From an uncultured Lachnospiraceae bacterium (GTDB taxonomy: Bacteria > Bacillota > Clostridia > Lachnospirales > Lachnospiraceae), in assembly GCA_934402515.1 (NCBI GenBank), contig CAKRTZ010000084.1, positions 1 through 5,717 of the forward strand: DNA of 5,717 nt. The letters run 5' to 3'. How positions within the stretch are numbered: position 1 is the stretch's first letter; every line of letters begins with the position of its first letter. Shown here one piece after another: positions 1 to 5,630 of this stretch. The position numbers and the translations under genes are program-made. Under the pieces are notes generated by a model. The model did no database searches, was not told the origin of the DNA, and worked only from the letters and a program-made list of their open reading frames with translations.

Positions 1-12
1 CTTTTTCTTCAT
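1..12 (-). CDS. 5' end of an unidentified gene (first four codons, MKKK), cut by the left window edge
   Basis: On the minus strand an ATG at 12-10 is followed by three lysine codons and then the window ends. The start is supported by a strong Shine-Dalgarno sequence, GAAGGAG (27-21), 8 nt upstream. The gene lies 95 nt downstream of the stop of the SLH surface-protein gene on the same strand, so the two may be partly co-transcribed. MKKK is also how the SLH protein begins and is typical of a signal-peptide n-region, so a second exported protein is plausible. That is only an inference from four residues, and nothing can be said about function. Confidence 0.6.
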
Positions 13-20
13 TCTCTATT

Positions 21-27
21 CTCCTTC
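21..27 (-). promoter_or_regulatory. Ribosome binding site of the left-edge gene
   Basis: GAAGGAG on the minus strand lies 8 nt before the ATG at 12-10. It is the main evidence that a gene starts at the left edge. No convincing -35/-10 pair is visible between 28 and 107 on the minus strand; the AT-rich stretch TAAATATTA near 35-45 could act as a -10 but has no good partner. Confidence 0.6.
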
Positions 28-72
28 GTGTCGTGTAATATTTACTGTTTCACGCTTGATTCATTTTCTTAC

Positions 73-99
73 GCAGGAAAACAACAAGTGTTTTCCTGC
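73..99 (-). terminator. Perfect 10-bp hairpin downstream of the SLH-protein gene (possible terminator or processing hairpin)
   Basis: The arms GCAGGAAAAC (73-82) and GTTTTCCTGC (90-99) pair perfectly around a 7-nt loop. The hairpin begins 8 nt after the TAA stop of the SLH-protein gene on the minus strand. The minus-strand sequence after the stem is A-rich (GTAAGAAAATG), with no U-tract, so it is not a classical intrinsic terminator. It may pause polymerase, protect the 3' end of the upstream mRNA, or allow read-through into the left-edge gene. Confidence 0.45.
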
Positions 100-107
100 T
101 GTGCTAT

Positions 108-3100
108 TTATTCTGGTCTGCAGGTTCCCCGTACCATCATTTCCAGGAACAGGCGAAGGGTAGTGCATAAGTCTGCCCTGGTCAGGTTTTCCCTGGGTGC
201 AAAGGTCTGCAGGGTCTTGCCTTCCAGCACGCCTGCCTGCTGCAGCTTCCGGATGTCAGCCACTGCCTGGGCAGAAATCTGGTTCTGGTCAGCAAAAGCA
301 GCTGCTTTCTCCACCTCCGGAAGGACGATGCCCAGAGTATCTGCGTATTTTACCAGAAGGACTGCCATTTCCTCGCGGGTGATGCTCTGGTCGGGTGCAA
401 AGCTGCCCAGCACCACATTGCTTACCTCCTTGCCGGTCATCCGGTCAAGGGCGTTGGCGAATTCTTCCATGGTTACGGCTTTCTCCGGGTCAAAGGCTTG
501 TCCTTTGGCATCCCCTGCCAATAGTCCACGGCTCACCGCAAAGGCAATGTCCGCCTGCTTGTCTGTGCCGATGGTGTCTTGGTAAATGCCTACCGGTATA
601 GAGGCTACGCCGTAGTCTGCGCCCTGCAGGGTACGGAAACGCAGCACCTGTTTCTCACTGTCATAGACAGAATTCAAAATCCACTGCACGTTGCCCTCTG
701 CATCGGTAGAAACAGCGCAGATGTTTCCGGGATTCTCCCCGTTCTGCAATACATAGGGGATTTCCACCAGAACGCTGCCTGCTCCCAGGTCGGTAATGGC
801 TTTGCCTGCGGCATCCTGTACCCGGACGGTGACAACAGGGCGTGTGCCGATGACTGCAGCAGCATTCCCTTTCAGTGCGGTGTTGTCCAGTTTCTGTACC
901 ACCACGCTGGCGTCTCCCTGTGCCTGTCCGCTGATGGCGCGCACTGCCTCAATATCCAGTCCCACTTTTACATCGGTTTCCGCAGAGCTGAGAACGGTGT
1001 GGGAAATCTTCTGGTTCAACACTCTCTGCTGGAGGTTGGTGGGAAGATTCCCGGTTTCCAGGGTGGATTCCTGGGTGTCAGCCTGTAAGGGAACGGTGAT
1101 GGTGGTTTCCTTGGGTGTCGTAGTGGCAGGGGTAGATGCCGCTGTACCTGCACTGCTGCCGCCGGAGGTGCCTGTGGAGGTTCCGGTGGTACTTCCGGTG
1201 CTACTGCCGGTATTGCCTCCGGTTGTTCCGCTGTTGTTACCACCTGTGGTTCCACCGCTTTCGCTGCCACCGGTGTTGCCTCCGGTACTTCCTCCGCTTT
1301 CGCTGCCGCCGGTGTTGCCGCTGCCCGTCTTTTTCAGGCTGACCTGGTACTTTCCATTGCTTTCCACGTTAATGATTTCATAATTGGAATCATCGCTGGT
1401 GAAATATTTGCTGTAATCGGCGTCATTGACCGCCTGGGTGATGTTCAAATCCTTGTCAGGATTTATATTCACTCCAATCTGACTGCCACTGCTTAAGCCG
1501 GGAGATACGATTGTCACATAACGGTTGGGTTCTGTTTCATTGTAAGTTTTATAGTCAAGGAATACATTGGATGTTTTTCCTTCACTTTCCGTATTTCCAG
1601 TTATCCGAACCGTTCCACTCACTTGAAAATCCCTGTACTGGTAGATACCTCCACCGTCTTTCTTTGCCTTGTTTCCAGTAACGGAACCGCCAGTCATTAT
1701 CAGAGTCTTATGATTTACAATGCCACCACCAGAACCTTCTTTACTCGTGTTCCCGGAAATCTCACCACCGTTTATGGTGACAATACTTGCTTTACTACTC
1801 CACTCATTGTAGATTCCACCGCCATAGACACCTGTGTTATTGGTAATTTTTCCATCATTCATGGTGATGATTCCATCGCTATAAATTCCGCCGCCGTCTC
1901 TCTCTGCCGTATTATTGCTAATGATTGCTCCATTGTTCAAGGTCAATTCTGCACCATCGAGATAAACACCGCCACCATCTCCCCAACTGCCACGCTCCAT
2001 TTGTTTCGCAGCATTACCTGTGATACTGCCGCCGTCCATGACCACACCAGCTGCCTTGCCATTTGTCGTTAACACGCTTATTCCACCACCATGGGTAGCC
2101 GTATTTCCTGTAATGGCTGCTGATTGTATGTGAACCTGGCATCGGGCAAAAATGCCACCTCCGGTACCGGTGGCTGTATTTTCCTTAATGGTTCCTCCAG
2201 TAATCTCTGCAGTTTGTGGACAATCCAACAACATTCCACCAGAATATCCGGTATTGCCGACAATCTCGCCACCTTCCATCCGGAAGGTAGCCGCAGATCC
2301 TACATAAATACCGCCGCCATTTCTGTCAGCTATATTATTGCAGATGGTTCCATTCTTCAAAACAAAACTTCCTTTATATATGTAAATACCACCGCCTTCT
2401 TGTGATGTCTCATTATTCCGAATGGTTCCTCCCTCCATAAGTAAGGAACCTTCAAAAATCTGAATGGCACTACCATCTGAATTTGTGTGATTGTCCTGAA
2501 ATACTGCACCCTCCATCAGGGTAAGGGAACCCCCATTTTCTACTTGAAGTAAAGAATCATCCCACCGATACGTGTCTCTTTTTCCATCCAGCACAATGTT
2601 TTCCAGTGTCAGAACACCTTTTTCTCCGACTGCAATTAAGCAAATGCTTTTAACGCCGCGAACAAGTGTTCCCCCCCCCGAAAGTTTTACCTCTCTGTTC
2701 ACGATAAGCGTTTCCGTCACACTGATCGTGCCACTCACCTGAATTTCACTACAAGTTTCATCCGCCAGGGCATCCTGTAACCCTTTAAAAGTGGTTACCG
2801 GCTGGCTTGCAGAGAAGGCAGCAATCTGATTTTCCTCCCCTAACTCTTGCAGGGCCAGCTCGTCTTCCGGCACTTCTGCCACTTCGCCCGATTTTTCTTC
2901 CTCATCAGCATTTTCGCCGCTGTTTTCAGTGTCCTTGCCTTCACCGGAATTCACGCCACTGTTTTCCGGTTCTTTCTCCCCACCAGAATTCACGCCACCG
3001 TTCTCCGATTCTTTCTCCCCACCAGAATTCACGCCACCGTTCTCCGGTTCTTTCTCCCCACCGGAATTCACGCCGCTGTTCTCCGGGGCTTTTTCTTCAC

Positions 3101-3254
3101 CGGAATTTTCCTCGCCAGAGTTCTCCCCGTTGTTTTCCGATGTTTTTTCCTCCACCGTGCTCTGCTCTGCCACAGGCTCCACCGCATAGACCGGGGTTGC
3201 TGTGCCGGCTGTCACACACATTGCTAAAAGCCACAAATAAACCTTTTTCTTCAT
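108..3254 (-). CDS. SLH-anchored, repeat-rich beta-helix surface protein (adhesin-like)
   Basis: A secreted cell-surface protein of 1048 residues. The start at 3254 is chosen over in-frame upstream ATGs because it has AGGAGG 7 nt upstream and begins a clear signal peptide: MKKK, hydrophobic core at about 5-18, probable cleavage after PVYA at residue 24. Next come an acidic Glu/Asn/Gly/Ser region (about 36-125) with four 13-residue repeats, then a right-handed beta-helix (about 155-560). Its roughly ten rungs follow the pattern GG-x-I-x-x-N-x(n)-GGGIY, like Pmp/adhesin-type parallel beta-helices. A Gly/Ser/Thr linker (643-704) leads to a stalk domain (about 720-890) of the kind common before SLH anchors, and to SLH motifs (about 893-1040) including FDPEKAVTMEEF, FAPDQSITREEM and FAPRENLTRADL. 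SLH domains bind pyruvylated secondary wall polymers, so the helix should be displayed outside the wall. The ligand is unknown; adhesion is inferred. A G9 run at residues 192-195 could switch the gene off. Confidence 0.9.
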   Translation of the reverse strand: MKKKVYLWLLAMCVTAGTATPVYAVEPVAEQSTVEEKTSENNGENSGEENSGEEKAPENSGVNSGGEKEPENGGVNSGGEKESENGGVNSGGEKEPENSGVNSGEGKDTENSGENADEEEKSGEVAEVPEDELALQELGEENQIAAFSASQPVTTFKGLQDALADETCSEIQVSGTISVTETLIVNREVKLSGGGTLVRGVKSICLIAVGEKGVLTLENIVLDGKRDTYRWDDSLLQVENGGSLTLMEGAVFQDNHTNSDGSAIQIFEGSLLMEGGTIRNNETSQEGGGIYIYKGSFVLKNGTICNNIADRNGGGIYVGSAATFRMEGGEIVGNTGYSGGMLLDCPQTAEITGGTIKENTATGTGGGIFARCQVHIQSAAITGNTATHGGGISVLTTNGKAAGVVMDGGSITGNAAKQMERGSWGDGGGVYLDGAELTLNNGAIISNNTAERDGGGIYSDGIITMNDGKITNNTGVYGGGIYNEWSSKASIVTINGGEISGNTSKEGSGGGIVNHKTLIMTGGSVTGNKAKKDGGGIYQYRDFQVSGTVRITGNTESEGKTSNVFLDYKTYNETEPNRYVTIVSPGLSSGSQIGVNINPDKDLNITQAVNDADYSKYFTSDDSNYEIINVESNGKYQVSLKKTGSGNTGGSESGGSTGGNTGGSESGGTTGGNNSGTTGGNTGSSTGSTTGTSTGTSGGSSAGTAASTPATTTPKETTITVPLQADTQESTLETGNLPTNLQQRVLNQKISHTVLSSAETDVKVGLDIEAVRAISGQAQGDASVVVQKLDNTALKGNAAAVIGTRPVVTVRVQDAAGKAITDLGAGSVLVEIPYVLQNGENPGNICAVSTDAEGNVQWILNSVYDSEKQVLRFRTLQGADYGVASIPVGIYQDTIGTDKQADIAFAVSRGLLAGDAKGQAFDPEKAVTMEEFANALDRMTGKEVSNVVLGSFAPDQSITREEMAVLLVKYADTLGIVLPEVEKAAAFADQNQISAQAVADIRKLQQAGVLEGKTLQTFAPRENLTRADLCTTLRLFLEMMVRGTCRPE
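1143..1328 (-). repeat. Gly/Ser/Thr-rich linker encoded by degenerate repeats
   Basis: Codes for residues 643-704 of the SLH protein, almost entirely G, S, T and N. It contains a 13-residue duplication (GNTGGSESGG followed by STG or TTG). At the DNA level a 26-bp stretch at 1255-1280 recurs at 1294-1319 with one mismatch, offset by 39 bp. It probably acts as a flexible spacer between the beta-helix head and the wall-proximal stalk, and its length could vary by recombination. Confidence 0.75.
1575..2522 (-). repeat. Region coding for about ten beta-helix rungs (GGGIY repeats)
   Basis: Residues 245-560 of the SLH protein repeat a degenerate unit of about 25-40 residues: a strand ending in GG-x-I-x-x-N, a short polar stretch, then GGGI(Y/F/V/S). 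The GGG motifs fall near residues 288, 313, 366, 389, 427, 454, 478, 509 and 534, with a variant SGGM at 339. The periodic pattern is typical of parallel beta-helix and Pmp-like surface proteins. DNA similarity between units is weak, so they look old and are not recent tandem duplications. Confidence 0.75.
2671..2679 (-). repeat. Homopolymeric G9 tract inside the SLH-protein frame
   Basis: Nine consecutive C on the plus strand, read as G9 in the coding strand (third base of Ser192 to second base of Gly195). It is by far the longest homopolymer in the window. In this sequence the tract keeps the frame open. With ten G the reading frame reaches TAA at 2652-2650; with eight G it reaches TAA at 2638-2636. 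Either would leave a truncated product of about 200 residues without beta-helix or wall anchor. Confidence 0.9.
2928..3083 (-). repeat. Four in-frame 39-bp tandem repeats (13-residue acidic unit)
   Basis: Codes for residues 58-109, four copies of a unit close to ENGGVNSGGEKEP, followed by a partial copy (ENSGEN) and preceded by shorter related units (ENSGEEN, SGEE). At the DNA level GAATTC recurs exactly every 39 bp at 2947, 2986, 3025 and 3064, with a decayed GAATTT at 3103. The middle copies are nearly identical, pointing to recent duplication. Since 39 is a multiple of three, copy number can change without breaking the frame. Confidence 0.9.
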
Positions 3255-3261
3255 CCCATAT

Positions 3262-3267
3262 CCTCCT
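3262..3267 (-). promoter_or_regulatory. Ribosome binding site of the SLH-protein gene
   Basis: AGGAGG on the minus strand ends 7 nt before the ATG at 3254-3252. It fixes this start, because upstream in-frame ATGs (as far as 3485) would add 77 residues ahead of the signal peptide and overlap the asnA start. Confidence 0.85.
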
Positions 3268-3294
3268 TTGCATGGTATCTCATTTCTAACCCGA

Positions 3295-3327
3295 ATTATA
3301 CGAAATTCTGTTTCATTTTTGGGGCAA
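3295..3327 (-). promoter_or_regulatory. Putative promoter of the SLH-protein gene
   Basis: A perfect -10 hexamer TATAAT lies at 3300-3295 on the minus strand, which would give a leader of roughly 30-35 nt before the ATG. The nearest -35-like sequence, TTGCCC (3327-3322), is 21 bp away, longer than ideal, so the promoter may have a weak -35 or need an activator. Confidence 0.5.
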
Positions 3328-3331
3328 CTTG

Positions 3332-3393
3332 CATGAACGACATCTTTTTCGACATGAACGATGGGAATATGACTGAAGGAACATCTGGGAATA
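3332..3393. repeat. Two pairs of short direct repeats in the divergent promoter region
   Basis: CATGAACGA occurs at 3332-3340 and 3353-3361, 21 bp apart start to start, or two helical turns. TGGGAATA occurs at 3362-3369 and 3386-3393, 24 bp apart. They lie between the two putative promoters, immediately upstream of the -35 region on each side, where a regulator binding to one DNA face could act. No known operator was recognised. Confidence 0.5.
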
Positions 3394-3404
3394 CAACAAA
3401 ATGC

Positions 3405-3433
3405 TTGCATTCGACAGAAAAAAGCGGTTAAAT
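3405..3433 (+). promoter_or_regulatory. Putative promoter of asnA
   Basis: TTGCAT (3405-3410) and TTAAAT (3428-3433) are separated by 17 bp, the optimal sigma-A spacing, and would give a leader of about 30 nt. The -35 also lies within a small palindrome, AATGC-TT-GCATT (3400-3411). The leader is too short for a T-box riboswitch, and no T-box sequence is visible upstream. Confidence 0.5.
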
Positions 3434-3455
3434 AGAAATGGTGATTTTTTGCCAG

Positions 3456-3461
3456 AAAGGA
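3456..3461 (+). promoter_or_regulatory. Ribosome binding site of asnA
   Basis: AAAGGA lies 7 nt before the ATG at 3469 and supports that start. The ATG at 3461 inside the same stretch is out of frame. Confidence 0.75.
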
Positions 3462-3468
3462 TGAAGAT

Positions 3469-4479
3469 ATGTCTTCGATTACCATACCTAAACATTATGA
3501 ATCCGCCTTGAATCTGCACGACACACAGATTGCCATCAAGGCTGTCAAGGATTGTTTCCAGCAGCTGCTCGCCGAGCGCCTGCATTTATACCGCGTTTCC
3601 GCGCCTCTTTTCGTTGATCCCGCATCAGGACTCAACGACAACTTAAACGGGGTGGAGCGCCCGGTAACTTTTACCATCCGTGAGCAAAATGAGGCACCCG
3701 CCGAGATTGTACATTCCCTTGCAAAATGGAAGCGTTATGCTCTGAAGAAATACGGTTTTGAGGTAGGCGAGGGTATTTATACCGATATGAATGCCATCCG
3801 CCGGGATGAGGAAACCGACAATATCCACTCGATTTATGTGGACCAGTGGGACTGGGAGAAAATTATTCCCAAGGAAGACCGCACCCTGGAGACTTTCCAG
3901 AAGGTGGTCAAGGATGTGTACAAAACCCTGGTGAAAACTGAGAAATTCATGTCCATTCACTATGATTATATTGAAGAAATTCTGCCCCACGATATTTTCT
4001 TCATTACCTCCCAGGAATTGGAGGATATGTTCCCGGAGTGCTCTCCCAAGCAGCGGGAATATTACATTGCCAAGGCAAAGGGCGCGGTCTGCATCATGCA
4101 GATCGGTGACAAGCTGGAGAGCGGCGTGCCCCACGACCTGCGTGCCCCGGACTATGATGACTGGGCATTAAACGGCGATATTATTGTGTATTATCCGGTT
4201 CTGGACATTGCCCTGGAACTTTCCTCCATGGGTATCCGTGTGGATGATGTTTCTCTGAAAAGCCAGTTGGAAAAAGCGGGATGTATGGAACGTGCCGAAC
4301 TTCCTTTCCAGAAGGCAATCCTTATGGATGAACTTCCCTACACCATCGGCGGTGGTATCGGTCAGTCTCGTATCTGTATGTTCTTATTAAGAAAAGCCCA
4401 CATCGGCGAGGTGCAGGCCTCCCTGTGGCCGGAGGATGTCCGGGAAGCTGCCGAAAAGAACGGCATCCAGTTATTATGA
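3469..4479 (+). CDS. asnA: Aspartate-ammonia ligase (AsnA-type asparagine synthetase)
   Basis: A cytoplasmic enzyme that makes asparagine from aspartate, ammonia and ATP, releasing AMP and pyrophosphate. It belongs to the AsnA family, which has a class II aminoacyl-tRNA-synthetase-like fold, and not to the glutamine-dependent AsnB family. The 336 residues match the usual length (about 330). Family signatures are in order: DNLNGVERPV (57-66), VHSLAKWKR (81-89), GEGIYTDMNAIRRDE (100-114), HSIYVDQWDWE (120-130), SQELEDMFP (181-189), HDLRAPDYDDW (222-232), LNGDIIV (234-240), ELSSMGIRVD (250-259) and the C-terminal GGGIGQSR (294-301) with HIGEVQASLWPEDVRE (311-326). Nothing essential appears missing. 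It is first in a likely two-gene operon with the propeller gene, overlapping it by 4 nt, and is divergent from the SLH-protein gene. Confidence 0.97.
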   Translation: MSSITIPKHYESALNLHDTQIAIKAVKDCFQQLLAERLHLYRVSAPLFVDPASGLNDNLNGVERPVTFTIREQNEAPAEIVHSLAKWKRYALKKYGFEVGEGIYTDMNAIRRDEETDNIHSIYVDQWDWEKIIPKEDRTLETFQKVVKDVYKTLVKTEKFMSIHYDYIEEILPHDIFFITSQELEDMFPECSPKQREYYIAKAKGAVCIMQIGDKLESGVPHDLRAPDYDDWALNGDIIVYYPVLDIALELSSMGIRVDDVSLKSQLEKAGCMERAELPFQKAILMDELPYTIGGGIGQSRICMFLLRKAHIGEVQASLWPEDVREAAEKNGIQLL

Positions 4480-5549
4480 TGAAAACAAAAGTGAAGCCCA
4501 CCCCCCAGCGCAATGCTTTTGCACTGATCAGCATTGCGTTGCTGTTACTGGTTCTGTTTTCCCTGCGGTATTTTTATCTGGATACCCATGGCGCTCCTAA
4601 GGAAATTACCAATTATGTTACGGCATCCACGGTGCTGGTGGAGGATGTGCAGGCGGCGGCAGATGCCCTGGTTCCTGCCAAAAATTCTTATGCAGACCTG
4701 AGTGTGCCGACTTATGTAAACGAGCAGGACGGTGTTTATTTCCTGGTGGACTGCTACCACGACCAGATTATTTACCACGATAATCTCACAGACCCTCTCA
4801 CGGATTGGTCGGTTTTGACCAACGATATGAGCAAGGGTCATGTGATTGTCAGCGACGGGACGGTTTATCTGGCAGACGATACAGAGAATAACCGGGTACT
4901 GGTTTTTGAAAAGGCAGGGGACAAATTTGTGGAGACGCAGGTTTTTGAAAACATCGGAAACCGTCCCCACTATATTCAATATGAAGAAAGCAGTGGCACT
5001 TTTTATGTATGGAGTTCCATGAGCGGCGAGCTGTACTGTTTCCAGCACACCAGAACGGATTCCCGGATGTATCTGACGGAGATCCGCAGGATTGATGCAC
5101 TGGACGGTGTCTATGTGCGTTCCTTCACCATCAGTGGCAGTTCGATTTATTTTGTGTCCGGTCAGTCCCAGATTATCCAGGCGGATTTAAAGACGTTGGA
5201 AATCAAAAAGACCTATCCGGTTCCTGATGCCCTTGCAGGAATGATACAGTTACTGCCGGTTCCCGGCGGTTATCTGATCACGGTGTCCACGGACAATACC
5301 GGTGACCAGTCCTATGCCACCATCATTTACTGTGAGAAGTTATCGGATTTGGGTAAGACCGATGACACCGGAAAAGTTGTGGGTAAGTACGATGATGTCT
5401 ATTCCTATTTCGTAGGTGGGGGTACGCCCTACTACATCACCCGCCTGGGGGACACCTACTATATGACGGAGCATCGCATCCCCGGTCATTCGGTGTGGAG
5501 TTTCCAGTTCAGCAATAAGCAGATTACGAATGTGCAGGCGGTGTATTGA
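4476..5549 (+). CDS. Membrane-anchored beta-propeller-like protein of unknown function
   Basis: Not a family I can name. The 357-residue product has a basic N-terminus (MMKTKVKPTPQR), one hydrophobic segment at about 13-31, and a long hydrophilic rest. This suggests an uncleaved signal anchor with the bulk outside the membrane. The C-terminal part repeats blade-like beta units, each a Y/F-rich strand, turn, strand: VYFLVDCYHDQIIYHD (87-102), VYLADDTENNRVLVFE (130-145), FYVWSSMSGELYCFQ (176-190), IYFVSGQSQIIQADL (224-238), YLITVSTDN (266-274) and YYITRLGDTYYMTEH (319-333). The second closely resembles an NHL-type blade (D-x-x-NNRVLVF). About six blades would make a propeller. The start is ATG 4476, which overlaps the asnA stop (ATGA); ATG 4479 is the alternative. 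There is no clear ribosome binding site, so translational coupling to asnA is likely. The link to asparagine synthesis is unknown. Confidence 0.85.
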   Translation: MMKTKVKPTPQRNAFALISIALLLLVLFSLRYFYLDTHGAPKEITNYVTASTVLVEDVQAAADALVPAKNSYADLSVPTYVNEQDGVYFLVDCYHDQIIYHDNLTDPLTDWSVLTNDMSKGHVIVSDGTVYLADDTENNRVLVFEKAGDKFVETQVFENIGNRPHYIQYEESSGTFYVWSSMSGELYCFQHTRTDSRMYLTEIRRIDALDGVYVRSFTISGSSIYFVSGQSQIIQADLKTLEIKKTYPVPDALAGMIQLLPVPGGYLITVSTDNTGDQSYATIIYCEKLSDLGKTDDTGKVVGKYDDVYSYFVGGGTPYYITRLGDTYYMTEHRIPGHSVWSFQFSNKQITNVQAVY

Positions 5550-5579
5550 GCTTGCTATCTTAATTTCAGTTCATACAAA

Positions 5580-5630
5580 AACCGGGAGCTGGCGTAAATT
5601 GACAGTTCCCGGTTCTTTCATTTTCTAATT
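5580..5630 (+). terminator. Strong intrinsic terminator after the asnA operon, probably bidirectional
   Basis: A 12-bp stem pairs AACCGGGAGCTG (5580-5591) with CAGTTCCCGGTT (5603-5614), with one G-U pair and an 11-nt loop. On the plus strand it is followed by the T-rich tail CTTTCATTTTCTAATT. On the minus strand the stem's 3' end runs into TTTTTGTATG, so it can also end transcription from the convergent gene whose stop lies at 5620-5618. Confidence 0.85.

Noticed and set aside
28..2405. Several open frames on the plus strand (28-585, 579-1088, 796-1383, 1623-2072, 2124-2405) opposite the SLH-protein gene
   Set aside because: They are antisense to a well-supported gene, overlap one another, lack signal peptides, domains or convincing ribosome binding sites, and read as low-complexity complements of the repeat regions.
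2928..3083. Regularly spaced repeats as a possible CRISPR array
   Set aside because: The units are directly adjacent with no unique spacers, are in frame with a coding sequence, and encode a regular peptide.
2807..3289. Proline/serine/phenylalanine-rich plus-strand frames with periodic PPEFTPPFS-like units
   Set aside because: The periodicity is the complement of the 39-bp repeat of the minus-strand gene. Since 39 is a multiple of three, all frames stay open through it.
3434..3468. T-box or other riboswitch controlling asnA
   Set aside because: The predicted leader is only about 30 nt, and no T-box core or leader stem structure is visible in the 214-bp gap.
3255..3485. Upstream extension of the SLH-protein frame to an ATG at 3485
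   Set aside because: The extra 77 residues are Cys/His-rich and unlike a protein start, precede a clear signal peptide, and overlap the asnA start. AGGAGG supports 3254.
4425..4475. Earlier start for the propeller gene at 4425
   Set aside because: It would add 17 residues entirely overlapping the conserved asnA C-terminus. The ATGA overlap at 4476 is the usual coupled-start arrangement.
4501..4506. C6 run near the start of the propeller gene as a second phase-variation tract
   Set aside because: Six bases is short for frequent slippage, and the run is explained by ordinary Thr-Pro codons.
3643..5100. Minus-strand frames opposite asnA and the propeller gene (for example 3643-4134 and 4545-5048)
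   Set aside because: They are shadows of genes with strong family or compositional support on the plus strand, without recognisable features of their own.
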